NCBI GenBank assembly: GCA_002707155.1
Contig: PAME01000018.1
Location: forward strand, 186,001 to 250,000
Length of the DNA: 64,000 bases
Direction of reading: 5' to 3'
Source: Crocinitomicaceae bacterium
GTDB lineage: Bacteria; Bacteroidota; Bacteroidia; Flavobacteriales_G; Salibacteraceae
Part shown: positions 35,276 to 45,166 of the stretch, piece after piece
Layout: every line of letters starts with the position of its first letter
How positions within the stretch are numbered: position 1 is the stretch's first letter
Made by a program: the position numbers and the translations under genes
The notes under the pieces: generated by a model
Told to the model about the DNA's origin: nothing
Database searches by the model: none
The model's input: only the letters and a program-made list of their open reading frames with translations

Positions 35276-37336
35276 GTGAAAAAGAGATTACTTGTTGCAA
35301 TACTGACACTATTTGTTGGGTTGTGTGGGTTCGCCCAAGAAAAAATGACAGAGGATGAGCGGAAAAAGGTGCTAAAACAAGCTCGTGCCTATTTTCAAAT
35401 GGAAGAGTTTACAGATGCTTTTAAGTTGTATTCAATGTTGCACGAAGATGATACCAACGATGCTAGAGTAAATTTTGAATTAGGAATGACTATATACGAA
35501 GGGTCGTTCAACAAGCTTGCTGCAAAAAAATATTTAGAAAAAGCTGAACGTGATGGTAATAGAGAAGATATGCCAGAGTTGTTCTATTACATGGGTAGGG
35601 TTTATCATTTAGAGCATGACTTTCTATTCGCAACGGCTTCTTATTCTACCTATATGGCCGAAGCATTGCCGCCAGGTAAGCAAGGAAAACTGCGTGAAAA
35701 AGAAGTACAGGCTTACATTCAACAATGTGAAGAAGGTAAGGACCTGATGGAAGAAAGTGAGGATATTTTAGCAAGCGTAGAAACTAATGAAAAGAATATT
35801 CATAAGTATTTTTTGGAAGATGGAAGCTTTGTGAAAATTGAGAACTTGGGTGAAGAGGTAAACTCTGCATTTTCAGAATATGGACCAATTATTATGGAGA
35901 AAGGAGAGACTTTGTTATTTACGTCTCGACGAGAAGCTTCAACAGGTGGTTTACTATACACCGATGGAGAATATTTTGAAGATATTTATGTAGCAAAAAA
36001 GAAGTTTGGAATTTTTACAGAAGTTCAGAACATAAACAACATGGATGTTTTTGATAATGTAATTCGTAATTCTGAAAAACACGATGCAACAGTATCAATC
36101 TCCTCAGATGAAAAGGAATTATACTTATACAAAGACAACCAGATAGAACACGTCAATTTCAATGGTGAGAATTGGGTGCAGCCAGCAAAGTTTAGTGAAG
36201 AATTTAGCCGAACCGGTTCGCAGGTAACTTCTGCTACAATTTCACCCGATGGATCTTACATGATTTTAAGTGCAACACGCTTTGACTGTATTGGCGGAAG
36301 GGACTTATATATTAGTGAAAATATTGGAGAAGATGATTGGGGAGAGCTTAAAAATATTGGGCCAGAATTAAATACCATTCAAGATGAAGATTCACCTTTT
36401 ATGCTTAATGATACCACCTTATACTTTAGCTCCAATGGACACTCGTCTATTGGTGGCTACGATATTTTTGTTTCCTACTTGAGGGGCGAAAAATGGAGCA
36501 CACCAGAAAATTTGAAAATTCCAATTAATAGCCCATACGATGAAATCAATTATTTGGGTGGACATGATGGGTCGTATGCGTTTGTTGCTTCAAACCGGCA
36601 AGGAGGTTTTGGCGCTTTTGACCTGTACATGATAACTGAGGGCTCGGAGGAAGAAACTGATGATGAAATGCTAGCTAATATAGGAAAAAAAGTTGCTTCG
36701 GTATTAATTATTGACAGTATCGTTTTACTTGAAAACGGATCAATAGACTCCACGTATAGAGCTGAGTTAGATGAAAAGGTTGCGCTTATGCAAGCTAATG
36801 ATGGAATTACAGCGGAAATTTATGGTGCTGCACTTCCGGGAGAAGACAAGGACATGGCCAGAAAAAGAGCATTAAAAGCTTACAACTATATGGTTAATCA
36901 GGGGATTTCAGAGGATAGATTAACTGCAAATTACCCAGGAAAAGATGCAATTGATGGAAAGGAAAAGACGGAAGACGCCGGAGGGCCTTTTGTTGCGAAG
37001 TATGAACAAACGATTCACTTTGGTACGAACGCTAAACTAGTTACGGAATACAGTAGAGGCAAGCTCGTTGCGTTTTTAGATTACATGAAAGATAAACCAG
37101 ATGCTAAAGTTTATCTAAGCGGGCATTCTGATCATGTAGGAAATGAAAAATACAATCTAGAGTTGTCTAAAAAACGAACCGATTCTGTTGAAGAATACTT
37201 GAGAAGCCAAGGAATTAAACAAGACATTAGAAAAGAATATTTTGGTGAATCTACACCAAGGTTTTCTCAGGAAGAAGTTCAAAATGACCCTAACAAGTTG
37301 ATTTTAAATAGAAGGGTAAATATTGTAGTATTTTAA
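35276..37336 (+). CDS. OmpA-family protein with TPR and PD40 repeats (PorE-like)
   Basis: The 686-residue protein begins at GTG with a signal peptide (VKKRLLVAILTLFVGLCGFAQ). It then has a TPR-like helical region (about 25-150), WD40-like PD40 repeats (TISPDGSYMILSATR, and TTLYFSSNGHSSIGGYDIFV), and a C-terminal OmpA peptidoglycan-binding domain (LSGHSDHVGNEKYNLELSKK ... NRRVNIVVF). This order is that of PorE and related proteins of the type IX secretion system, which link the system to the cell wall; the window's two CHU_C cargo proteins fit that. Other OmpA/PD40 proteins share the layout, so PorE is a suggestion. fabG follows after 17 bases. Confidence 0.88.
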   Translation: MKKRLLVAILTLFVGLCGFAQEKMTEDERKKVLKQARAYFQMEEFTDAFKLYSMLHEDDTNDARVNFELGMTIYEGSFNKLAAKKYLEKAERDGNREDMPELFYYMGRVYHLEHDFLFATASYSTYMAEALPPGKQGKLREKEVQAYIQQCEEGKDLMEESEDILASVETNEKNIHKYFLEDGSFVKIENLGEEVNSAFSEYGPIIMEKGETLLFTSRREASTGGLLYTDGEYFEDIYVAKKKFGIFTEVQNINNMDVFDNVIRNSEKHDATVSISSDEKELYLYKDNQIEHVNFNGENWVQPAKFSEEFSRTGSQVTSATISPDGSYMILSATRFDCIGGRDLYISENIGEDDWGELKNIGPELNTIQDEDSPFMLNDTTLYFSSNGHSSIGGYDIFVSYLRGEKWSTPENLKIPINSPYDEINYLGGHDGSYAFVASNRQGGFGAFDLYMITEGSEEETDDEMLANIGKKVASVLIIDSIVLLENGSIDSTYRAELDEKVALMQANDGITAEIYGAALPGEDKDMARKRALKAYNYMVNQGISEDRLTANYPGKDAIDGKEKTEDAGGPFVAKYEQTIHFGTNAKLVTEYSRGKLVAFLDYMKDKPDAKVYLSGHSDHVGNEKYNLELSKKRTDSVEEYLRSQGIKQDIRKEYFGESTPRFSQEEVQNDPNKLILNRRVNIVVF

Positions 37337-37353
37337 TCATTTTATAATTAAAC

Positions 37354-38106
37354 ATGAAGTTATTAGAAGGAAAGGTTGCTATAATAACCGGTGCCTCAAG
37401 AGGAATAGGAAGGGGAATAGCTGAAAAGTTTGCCCTGTCAGGTTGCCATGTAGCGTTTACTTATTTATCGTCTGATGAAAAGGCAAAGCAGCTCGAAAAT
37501 GAGCTGAAAGCATTTGGTGTTGAAGCAAAGGGTTATAAGTCGGATGCTGCTAAATTCGATTCTACAGAAAAACTAATCGCTGATGTACTTAAAGATTTTG
37601 GTGGTAGAATTGATGTGGTTGTCAATAATGCAGGCATTACCAAGGATAATTTGTTAATGAGAATGACTGAAGAAATGTGGGATGATGTGGTTAACATTAA
37701 CATGAAGTCAGTTTTTAATATGACCAAAGCAGTTCAGCGAACCATGCTCAAACAACGCGAAGGTTCAATCATCAATTTAAGCTCTGTAGTCGGCGTAAAA
37801 GGAAATGCAGGACAATCTAACTATGCAGCTTCTAAGGCTGGGATTTTAGGGTTTACGCGCTCTATAGCGCTGGAATTGGGATCTCGAAATATTCGTTGCA
37901 ATGCAATAGCTCCAGGTTTTATAGAAACTGAAATGACCGGAAAACTTCCCGAGGATATGGTGCAACAATGGCGTGATGCTATTCCATTAAAGAGAGGGGG
38001 AACTCCTGATGATGTTGCTAATTTAGCTTTGTTTTTGGCTTCTGATATGTCGGGATACATTACTGGTCAAACGGTTAATGTCGATGGTGGAATGTTAACT
38101 TCTTAA
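37354..38106 (+). CDS. fabG: 3-oxoacyl-[acyl-carrier-protein] reductase
   Basis: FabG reduces 3-oxoacyl-ACP in fatty-acid elongation. The 250 residues carry the SDR cofactor motif IITGASRGIGRG (10-21), VVNNAGITKDN, the catalytic Ser in NLSSVVG, and YAASK, with the C-terminal GYITGQTVNVDGGM. All are canonical FabG features. It is 17 bases downstream of the OmpA-family gene, so probably co-transcribed, and ends before a strong terminator. Confidence 0.94.
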   Translation: MKLLEGKVAIITGASRGIGRGIAEKFALSGCHVAFTYLSSDEKAKQLENELKAFGVEAKGYKSDAAKFDSTEKLIADVLKDFGGRIDVVVNNAGITKDNLLMRMTEEMWDDVVNINMKSVFNMTKAVQRTMLKQREGSIINLSSVVGVKGNAGQSNYAASKAGILGFTRSIALELGSRNIRCNAIAPGFIETEMTGKLPEDMVQQWRDAIPLKRGGTPDDVANLALFLASDMSGYITGQTVNVDGGMLTS

Positions 38107-38150
38107 AACAAGTTTATCAATACGTAATATTAATAAATGTGCAATTTTGG

Positions 38151-38174
38151 AAGCCCTTACAAGGGCTTTTTTTT
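38151..38174 (+). terminator. Rho-independent terminator of fabG, abutting the next start codon
   Basis: AAGCCCTT-AC-AAGGGCTT is a perfect 8-bp stem followed by eight T's; the ATG of the next gene begins immediately after the T-run at 38175. The hairpin occupies the place where a ribosome binding site would be. Confidence 0.85.
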
Positions 38175-40256
38175 ATGATTCAATTTGGAGAAAATATTTC
38201 ATGGCTTTTGCCATTATTGATTTTTAGTGCTGGCAGCTCTGTTGCCCTTTACTTTTTTAAACCAGATGGCTATTCAAATAAAGTCAGAATTGGTTTAGCT
38301 GCGCTGCGCTTCGTTATTTTGTTTTTAATTGGACTATTTCTCTTAGACCCCCTTGTAAAATATGTGAGTTCCGAAGAGGAGAAACCGCTGTTTTTAATAG
38401 GAATAGATCAGTCCGAATCCATACTAGCAAATAAAGATAGTAGTCAAATAAAAGAGCTTATTAATAGCTTGAAAGAGAATGTTAAAACTATTGATAACGT
38501 AGAATTAAACGTGATTGGGTTTGGAAATGAAGTTGTTGAAAGCTCCACTTTTTCTGAGAAAGGCACCAATATTTCTGCTTATTTGAAATATGTAGACGAC
38601 AATTTTAGTTTTAGAAACATCGCTGGTCATGTTTTGCTTAGTGATGGTATTTATAATTTGGGTGTAGATCCAGATTATGTAGATTTAAAAACAAAAACTC
38701 CAATAGATATTATTGCCCTTGGAGATACCTCCAAAAGACCCGATCAAAAAATTATTGAAACGCGCTATAATAAAATTGTGTACTTGGGAAATAAATTCCC
38801 AATTCACGTGTCGATACAGTCCAATTTTTTAAAGGGAAAATCATCTGTTTTAAGAATAAATTCGTCATCTGGTGAAAGTTTCACCAAAGAATACAGCTAT
38901 AATTCACAGAGTGAAATACTCAAATTTAAGGTGGAATTTGAGGCGAAAAAAGTAGGAATTCAGCTCATTACAGTGCAATTAGATGAAATAGATGGAGAGT
39001 CAAACACCGTAAACAACAGAGTGGTAATACCTGTGGAAGTGTTGGATGTTAAAGAACAAGTAGCACTAATTTATCATACACTTTCTCCTGATATTGGTGC
39101 TATTCAGAAGGTAATAGCCAAGAATGAGAATTTGGATGTAGACCTGATCAACATCTCTGAACTTTCAATTGACTTGATGAATAGTTTAAAGGATAAATAC
39201 AATGGCTTGATATTATATCAGTTGCCAAGCACTACCAATAAAATAAACGCGAATTTGTTAACTGCTATTTATTCCTCCGAATTGCCAACGATGCACCTTG
39301 TAGGTAAACAGGTAAATATCAATCAATTTATTTCTTTAAATCCTGGTATTGCAATTAAAGGAAATAGGAGTGGTATGGTAAACTATACAACTGGTGGGCT
39401 GAATTCTAATTTTAGCTTGTTCAACCTTCCTAAAGAAAGTGCATCCATTATTAGTGAATACCCACCCGTTCAAGCGCCTTTTGGCGAGTATGTTTTTAAA
39501 GGTAAAAGTTCAACTGTTCTTTTTCAGAAAATCGGAAACGTTCAATCGGAAATTTCGTTGTGGACTTTTGTTGAGTTTAATGGCAAGAACTCCATATATG
39601 TAATGTGCGAAGGGTTTTGGAAGTGGCCGCTTGCTGAGTATCGCATTAACGGTAACACGGATTTATTTACCAACCTTATAAAAAGCAGTATTGGGTATTT
39701 ATCTGTAAAAAAAGATAAGAGTCGATTAAGGGTTTATGCGGCAACGAACTATGTGAATTCTGAAGAAATAGTTTTAAAAGCAGAATTGTACAATGACTTA
39801 TACGAACCTATAAATGACCCAAATATTGAACTAAAATTAATCAAGAACGACAGCCTGAATTATGAATACAGTTTTGATAGAAGTGAAATTGGTTACACAC
39901 TGAATATGGGAGCATTAAATGCAGGAATCTACAGATATGAAGCAAAAACCAACATAAATGGCGTCGAAATCACTAAATCTGGGCAATTTTCAGTTTCTGA
40001 AGTAAATGTGGAACTCGCCAATCTAGAGGCAAATCACAACGTATTGTTTAAACTATCTGAAAAGAGTGGAGGGCAGTTTTATTTGCCAAGTGAGTTTCAA
40101 AAGTTGACTTCAAAATTAAAAAGTCAAACTTTTAGTTCCATTCTTTACAACCAAGTCAACTTTCGAGATTTAATTGACTTTAAGTGGTTTTTTGCATTGA
40201 TTATTTTCTTGCTCGGAATCGAATGGTTGGTGCGTAAAAGAGAAGGGTTTCTTTAG
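38175..40256 (+). CDS. membrane protein with von Willebrand-A-like domain, unknown function
   Basis: The 693-residue protein has two N-terminal membrane helices (SWLLPLLIFSAGSSVALYF and ALRFVILFLIGLFLLDPLV), a vWA-like domain (FLIGIDQSESIL with a partial MIDAS D-x-S-x-S, then HVLLSDGIYNLGVDP), a long extracytoplasmic region, and a C-terminal helix (WFFALIIFLLGIEWLV). The layout resembles the BatA/glutamine-amidotransferase-like membrane proteins of Bacteroidota, but the family is not certain. The start at ATG 38175 is chosen because an upstream TTG frame would read through the fabG terminator. It overlaps mnmD tail to tail by four bases. Confidence 0.82.
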   Translation: MIQFGENISWLLPLLIFSAGSSVALYFFKPDGYSNKVRIGLAALRFVILFLIGLFLLDPLVKYVSSEEEKPLFLIGIDQSESILANKDSSQIKELINSLKENVKTIDNVELNVIGFGNEVVESSTFSEKGTNISAYLKYVDDNFSFRNIAGHVLLSDGIYNLGVDPDYVDLKTKTPIDIIALGDTSKRPDQKIIETRYNKIVYLGNKFPIHVSIQSNFLKGKSSVLRINSSSGESFTKEYSYNSQSEILKFKVEFEAKKVGIQLITVQLDEIDGESNTVNNRVVIPVEVLDVKEQVALIYHTLSPDIGAIQKVIAKNENLDVDLINISELSIDLMNSLKDKYNGLILYQLPSTTNKINANLLTAIYSSELPTMHLVGKQVNINQFISLNPGIAIKGNRSGMVNYTTGGLNSNFSLFNLPKESASIISEYPPVQAPFGEYVFKGKSSTVLFQKIGNVQSEISLWTFVEFNGKNSIYVMCEGFWKWPLAEYRINGNTDLFTNLIKSSIGYLSVKKDKSRLRVYAATNYVNSEEIVLKAELYNDLYEPINDPNIELKLIKNDSLNYEYSFDRSEIGYTLNMGALNAGIYRYEAKTNINGVEITKSGQFSVSEVNVELANLEANHNVLFKLSEKSGGQFYLPSEFQKLTSKLKSQTFSSILYNQVNFRDLIDFKWFFALIIFLLGIEWLVRKREGFL

Positions 40257-40933
40257 CTCATTTTTCTTGCCCTAAGCATTTCTCTTTTGCCTGGAGGGCC
40301 AGGTAAGCGCTCAACTTCAAAACCAATTTCAATCAAACTTCGTCTCACACTTCCTTTTGCACAATAGGTAACAAAATAGCCGCCAGTTCGCAGCATTTCA
40401 TGCATTTTATAAAGGATAGGACTTTCCCATAAAAAAGGCTGAACCCTTGGGCCAAAAGCATCAAAGTAAATAACATCAAACTTTTTCAAACTACTGAATT
40501 GCTCTATGTTGGATTCAATTTTATTCAGTACAAAATTTGGTGTTAATTCTGAAGCGCTGTTCCATTTTGATGTGTGAATTTTCTTGAATAAATCAGCAGC
40601 TTTTTGCACGTTTATCGCAGCAACATAATTGCAACTTTCAATCTGCTCCTCTGATAAAACTGTATTTTCAATTCCAGTATAGTCAATAGCTACTGCATTT
40701 TCTATTGACCAAAGTGCAGTGAGTAAGCAATTTAAACCTGTTCCTAGACCCATTTCAAATACGGAAACCGTGTTAAGGTTGTTTTTTGAAATAGTCGTCT
40801 CTAGTCCAGTCTTTATGAAAACGTGCACCGCTTCTTGAATTGCGCCATGTCGAGAATGGTAAGTCTCGTCTAATTCTGGATGGAAAAATGAGGTACTACC
40901 ATCACCTGTTATTATGGTTTCTAGTTTAGTCAT
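40253..40933 (-). CDS. mnmD: tRNA mnm5s2U methyltransferase (MnmD type)
   Basis: The 226-residue protein matches the methyltransferase half of MnmC, found alone as MnmD; it finishes the 5-methylaminomethyl-2-thiouridine wobble modification. Motifs are DETYHSRHGAIQEAVHVFI, SVFEMGLGTGLNCLLTAL (SAM site), IYFDAFGPRVQP, and GGYFVTYCAKGSVRRSL, ending in LPGPPGKREMLRA. There is no oxidoreductase half. Its start overlaps the acpH-like stop by 8 bases. Confidence 0.93.
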   Translation of the reverse strand: MTKLETIITGDGSTSFFHPELDETYHSRHGAIQEAVHVFIKTGLETTISKNNLNTVSVFEMGLGTGLNCLLTALWSIENAVAIDYTGIENTVLSEEQIESCNYVAAINVQKAADLFKKIHTSKWNSASELTPNFVLNKIESNIEQFSSLKKFDVIYFDAFGPRVQPFLWESPILYKMHEMLRTGGYFVTYCAKGSVRRSLIEIGFEVERLPGPPGKREMLRARKMS

Positions 40934-41504
40934 TCAGGTGATTGATGTATTGTCTTAAATCTTGAAAAAAGTCAAAAAATATTCCTTCTAGCTCTTCTTT
41001 ATTTGATGCTAAAACAATTCCTGCTTGATTCAGGTTTGATTCGAACTTCGTCCTTGAGTGAATGCCATTAAATACCATGTCAATGGTTTTCAATTCTCCG
41101 TATTTGTATAGAAGGTTATTGGCAACCATATAGCTGTAAAACCGTCTTCCTTTTTCAGGAATATGGACCCATTCTTGCTCTATTAGACTATAAATTGAAT
41201 TTGCAAAATCGGGCAAATTGCTGACATGAAATTTATTCCAATGTTGAGCCAAGAAATAATCAAAGTAAATATCTACCGCAACACCTGCGTATTTACCAAT
41301 AGTAGGGCGTATCAACTTGGTGGCTGCTCTAAACTTCGGGTGTTCATCTGTAAACGTGTCAATCTTGCGATGCATGTACACGCCTTGAATTATTTCTTCA
41401 GGAAGGTGGTCAAATTTGTTTCCCCTCAAATAATCTGCGATATAGTTACCAATCACCAAATTCGTATTCTCTCCGGCAAGATAAATGTGCGCAAGGTGAT
41501 TCAT
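40926..41504 (-). CDS. acyl-carrier-protein phosphodiesterase-like protein (AcpH family)
   Basis: The 192-residue product starts MNHLAHIYLAGENTNLVIGN, then IADYLRG, YMHRKIDTFTDEHPKF, and DIYFDYFLAQHW, which are AcpH motifs with conserved His/Asp of an HD-like fold. AcpH removes the phosphopantetheine arm from acyl carrier protein; activity in Bacteroidota is inferred. It is co-translated with mnmD through an 8-base overlap and is divergent from the MORN-repeat gene. Confidence 0.87.
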   Translation of the reverse strand: MNHLAHIYLAGENTNLVIGNYIADYLRGNKFDHLPEEIIQGVYMHRKIDTFTDEHPKFRAATKLIRPTIGKYAGVAVDIYFDYFLAQHWNKFHVSNLPDFANSIYSLIEQEWVHIPEKGRRFYSYMVANNLLYKYGELKTIDMVFNGIHSRTKFESNLNQAGIVLASNKEELEGIFFDFFQDLRQYINHLND

Positions 41505-41562
41505 TGTGCAAATTTAAGCTTTGGCGTAATGCTTGTGTTTGATAACATGTTTTATTTGCCTT

Positions 41563-43023
41563 ATGATTAAAAAGAATTTAATTTTTGCCATTTTACTCTG
41601 TACGTTGGGCTCGACATATTTGACTGCTCAGGAGTATTTAGATCATATGTCCGATGTAACATGGACTTTTTACAACAGAAACATACAGTCCTTTAATAAT
41701 CAGCAGCTTGGAGAATCCCTAAAATATGGTTTGGACAATGATTACGTTGATAATCTTATTTCTGAAGACCACCCCATGTACCATCAAGTGAGTTCTTTTT
41801 ATAAAGAGACCTATTCTTTAATAGACTTTAATAAAACAATCAATAAGCCATACTATAAACTCGATTTCGATAAGGACCAATCGCTTACCATACAAGAAGT
41901 TCTAATCTATCTTGCTGAAAAGTATTCTGCTTTTTTTGAGGGGCCAGAACAATATGGTTACGTTTCAAAAGAAGATGCCATGAAACGAATTGAAGAGTTT
42001 GAGTTAAAAACATCGCACAAATTGATTTTAAAAGAACGCTGGTATTTTCATAATAATAGAGGAAAAATAGTTTCGAGAATTATGGATATTGGTTTGATAC
42101 CTGATAATTCTAAATCCAATACGGTTGCATTATGGATTGATTTTAGTTACATGAAACTTGATAATATGGAGCGAATACAGCCTAATAATATTGAGGGAAT
42201 CGTCAACATTACTGAGTACTTAGGTCAACAAACTTTTACCAGAGATTTTTATAAAGTGAATTACTCGACTTACGAAGATCAAAAGAAGCTGTATAAATAT
42301 ACTACCCAAGTGGATGCTTATTTTTGGAAATACGAGTTAGATAATCAGTTTCGAGCGTATAAACTGGATAAAAGCATTAAGAAAAAATGGAAAAAAAACA
42401 GGGTGAAGACCGATGAGCTGTTTGGTTATGTAAATGAAAATAAGGAAAGAATAGGGAAGTGGGAGGTTCGAAATTTCGAAGGTAAAAAAATGGCTCAGTT
42501 TTCTATTTCAGAGGATAAGGCCGAAGGGCCTTACGAGCTATATCACTCTAATGGAAAGGTGAAAGAAATGGGAACGCTATTACAAGGTCGAAAAAATGAT
42601 ACGGTTTTCACTTTCAATAATTCTGGAAATAGACTTGGATGGCAGGTCTATAAACTGGGTCTTTTAGAGGGTAATACGAAATTTTATTATCAAAACGGTA
42701 ATTTACACTCTGAGTGCCAATTCAAAAATGATTCTCTAGTTGGTAAATTCAACAGTTTTTATGCAGACGGAGCTCCATACTCTAGCGGTGAGTGTCGCAG
42801 AGGCTATTTCTATGGAACATGGACTATAAATGTAAAGTTGAATGAGGTAATGTGCGGATATTTGCAAGATGAGAACAATTATAGTCAACTTTCTAGCTTT
42901 TTCGAGATGAATGCCTTGGACGATTGTGTCGCCTCATTTGACATGTATTTTAAGCATAAAATTGACAGGGGGTGTTATCGAGGAATCTGTGTCATTCCGG
43001 AGTTTAACAGTTTAATTCGCTAA
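41563..43023 (+). CDS. exported MORN-repeat (YwqK-like) protein
   Basis: The 486-residue protein has a signal peptide (MIKKNLIFAILLCTLGSTYLTAQ). Its N-terminal 270 residues are unrecognised. The C-terminal part has several MORN-like repeats of about 23 residues (GPYELYHSNGKVKEMGTLLQG, shown only in part; GNTKFYYQNGNLHSECQF; and VGKFNSFYADGAPYSSGEC), as in YwqK-like proteins common in Bacteroidota. The antitoxin label sometimes attached to YwqK is not supported here. The last bases overlap the convergent TIGR02757 gene. Confidence 0.78.
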   Translation: MIKKNLIFAILLCTLGSTYLTAQEYLDHMSDVTWTFYNRNIQSFNNQQLGESLKYGLDNDYVDNLISEDHPMYHQVSSFYKETYSLIDFNKTINKPYYKLDFDKDQSLTIQEVLIYLAEKYSAFFEGPEQYGYVSKEDAMKRIEEFELKTSHKLILKERWYFHNNRGKIVSRIMDIGLIPDNSKSNTVALWIDFSYMKLDNMERIQPNNIEGIVNITEYLGQQTFTRDFYKVNYSTYEDQKKLYKYTTQVDAYFWKYELDNQFRAYKLDKSIKKKWKKNRVKTDELFGYVNENKERIGKWEVRNFEGKKMAQFSISEDKAEGPYELYHSNGKVKEMGTLLQGRKNDTVFTFNNSGNRLGWQVYKLGLLEGNTKFYYQNGNLHSECQFKNDSLVGKFNSFYADGAPYSSGECRRGYFYGTWTINVKLNEVMCGYLQDENNYSQLSSFFEMNALDDCVASFDMYFKHKIDRGCYRGICVIPEFNSLIR

Positions 43024-43781
43024 AACTTTTCTACCACGCCTAAGCCAAAAAGCGCAAAATCATATTTACAGGGATCTTCTGGGTTAAATTTCCTAAGTTG
43101 ATCTGTAATTTCAGTCACTGTTTTCCAGTCGTTTTGTTTTCTTTTGAGTAAACCCAGTTTTCTAGAGGTATTGCCCGTATGTACATCCAAGGGTAGCATT
43201 AAATCGCTCATTTTAATCTCTTTCCATATACCAAAATCGACTCCCTTTTTATCCTTTCTAACCATCCAACGCAAATACATATTCAACCTCTTGCAAGCAC
43301 TGTTTTTTGTAGGGTTGCTAACGTGTTTTCTGGATTTTTGTGGCGGAGCTGTACTGTCTAAATTGAAAAACAAGTGCTGAAAATTGGAAATTCTCTCAAA
43401 ATTATTTTTACCATGAGAGAAGGATTTTTCAAGTCCTCCATGTTTTGAATAAACTTCCTTTAAGCCGCCTAAGAAAAACTGAAAGTCTATTGAATTGAAG
43501 GTGCGATGCACAAAGCCATCATAGAAAAAATCATTGGTTTCGTTTTCTTTTAAAAACTGATAGGGTTGCCATTCCATAAACTCCATCATTTTAGTGGCGT
43601 TTGCGAGAATGGTCTTTCGTTGTCCCCAAGCTATAGTCGACGCTAAAAAACCGGCGATTTCAATATCTTCTTTTTTCGAAAACTTATGGGGGATTTGGAT
43701 GGGGTCCTCTTCGATAAAATCGGGCCGATTGTACAGCTCGACTTTTTCATCTAGAAATGGTTTTATTTCCTTTTTATTCAA
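43020..43781 (-). CDS. TIGR02757-family protein (DUF2400)
   Basis: The 253-residue protein matches the DUF2400/TIGR02757 family: [52 protein letters not shown], and [14 protein letters not shown]. It has no signal and its function is unknown, though the last blocks resemble DNA-glycosylase-type helix-hairpin regions. Translation appears to start at TTG 43781, overlapping the ABC-transporter gene's stop by 8 bases (GTTGAATAA). Confidence 0.88.
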   Translation of the reverse strand: MNKKEIKPFLDEKVELYNRPDFIEEDPIQIPHKFSKKEDIEIAGFLASTIAWGQRKTILANATKMMEFMEWQPYQFLKENETNDFFYDGFVHRTFNSIDFQFFLGGLKEVYSKHGGLEKSFSHGKNNFERISNFQHLFFNLDSTAPPQKSRKHVSNPTKNSACKRLNMYLRWMVRKDKKGVDFGIWKEIKMSDLMLPLDVHTGNTSRKLGLLKRKQNDWKTVTEITDQLRKFNPEDPCKYDFALFGLGVVEKF

Positions 43782-44427
43782 CGATTACTCCGTCTTGAAT
43801 GGTAAGTTTTCTATCTGCCATATCTGCTAGCTCATCATTGTGCGTTACAATAATAAAGGTTTGGTTAAATTTCTTTCTCAGCTCAAAAAACAAATCGTGC
43901 AACTCTTTTGCATTTTTAGAATCTAAATTTCCGCTTGGCTCATCAGCCAATACCACTGATGGTTGATTTATTAGCGCTCTAGCTACTGCAACTCTTTGCT
44001 GTTCACCACCAGATAATTCAGCAGGCTTGTGATCTGCTCTGTGTTCTAATTTTAAAAACTTAAGATACTCCAGCGCACTTTTCTCTGCTTCTGTTTTGCT
44101 TTTTCCAGCTATATATGCAGGGATACATACGTTTTCTATGGCCGTAAACTCGGGAAGTAACTGATGGAATTGAAAAATGAATCCAATTTCTTTGTTCCTA
44201 AATGCAGCAAGCTTTTTGTTATTTAAGCGTGTAATATCTGTTTCATTAATAAACAAATTACCACTATTGGGCTTGTCCAAGGTACCTAAAATTTGAAGTA
44301 GAGTTGTTTTTCCTGCTCCCGAAGCACCAACAATACTGACTATTTCGCCCTTTTTTACTTCTAGGTTTAGGTCGTTAAGAACTTTAAGTTCTCCGTAATT
44401 TTTTGAAATATTCAATGCTTTTATCAC
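43774..44427 (-). CDS. ABC transporter ATP-binding protein, LolD/MacB type
   Basis: The 217-residue ATPase has Walker [14 protein letters not shown] (about 33-45), the LolD-typical [21 protein letters not shown] (Q-loop), signature [15 protein letters not shown], and Walker [16 protein letters not shown]. Its closest group is LolD/MacB/FtsE, which drive lipoprotein release or related mechanotransmission from the inner membrane. No permease gene (lolC/E) lies beside it. It starts with GTG at 44427. The TIGR02757 gene follows by overlap. Confidence 0.92.
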   Translation of the reverse strand: MIKALNISKNYGELKVLNDLNLEVKKGEIVSIVGASGAGKTTLLQILGTLDKPNSGNLFINETDITRLNNKKLAAFRNKEIGFIFQFHQLLPEFTAIENVCIPAYIAGKSKTEAEKSALEYLKFLKLEHRADHKPAELSGGEQQRVAVARALINQPSVVLADEPSGNLDSKNAKELHDLFFELRKKFNQTFIIVTHNDELADMADRKLTIQDGVIVE

Positions 44428-44449
44428 GATTCAAAAATAAAGCTTCATA

Positions 44450-45103
44450 TCAATCTCGTTCTTCTTTATTCGGATCTTTCAATTCACCGTTTTTTAGTGC
44501 CCTAAAAAATTCCGCCCAAGCAAAGGGATTAAAAATTGTCATCGGAGGCGGCTGTCCTGCATAGTACATGCGCTCCATATACATTTGATTCGATTGTTTG
44601 TAGTTTATACTGCCCCAATTCGGAACGCCAGTAACTTTATCTCTTAGTTCGGCTTGTTCTAAGTTTCTGCGCGCACGCTCCATATCGTCGGGCGGAATGT
44701 ACAACTCAAGGAATGCCTCTCTAAAATCCTCTTTACTGGGCCAAGGAAAAATCACTGCTTCTGGTAAATTGTAGGTGTCACGACTAAAAAGTTGAACCAG
44801 CGTATAGCGTTTTGTGGATAAGGTATCGGGAATGGTGCATTGAAATGGTTTATAACCGATGCAAGTAAATTGAATAGTGTCTCCTTGATGCGCCACGAAG
44901 GAAAATGCTCCCCTGTAATCGGTCGAGGTTCCTTTTTGCCGATTCACGACAATAATATTTACCCAAGGAACAGGGGTTAAACTATCTGCATCCAAAAAAA
45001 CTCCCGAAAACTGAATCAAGGTAGAATCCCTCTTAATTACCTGCGCTTGAGCAAGGAAAGAAGTCGACAGAATGAAAATGAGCGTTATTAATCTGCTTTG
45101 CAC
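44450..45103 (-). CDS. exported protein with carboxypeptidase-regulatory-like domain
   Basis: This protein of about 217 residues has a signal peptide (SRLITLIFILSTSFLAQAQ). A CarboxypepD_reg-like beta-sandwich follows (FSGVFLDADSLTPVPWVNI, then GTSTDYRGAFSFVAHQGD, and GYKPFQC). A charged C-terminal part of about 100 residues is unrecognised (NLPEAVIFPWPSKEDFREAF). Such domains are surface or TonB-receptor accessories in Bacteroidota. No ATG precedes the signal: GTG 45103 is taken as start, with TTG 45109 as alternative. It lies downstream of the M23 gene on the same strand. Confidence 0.75.
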   Translation of the reverse strand: MQSRLITLIFILSTSFLAQAQVIKRDSTLIQFSGVFLDADSLTPVPWVNIIVVNRQKGTSTDYRGAFSFVAHQGDTIQFTCIGYKPFQCTIPDTLSTKRYTLVQLFSRDTYNLPEAVIFPWPSKEDFREAFLELYIPPDDMERARRNLEQAELRDKVTGVPNWGSINYKQSNQMYMERMYYAGQPPPMTIFNPFAWAEFFRALKNGELKDPNKEERD

Positions 45104-45166
45104 AGTCAAATGTAATTTATGGTAGGAAACAGCGCATTAAAAACGGTGTTGTAAAACGTAAAAACA

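Noticed and set aside
41563..43023. Toxin-antitoxin pair
   Set aside because: The YwqK/MORN repeats are often labelled antitoxin, but no toxin partner is visible and the protein is exported.
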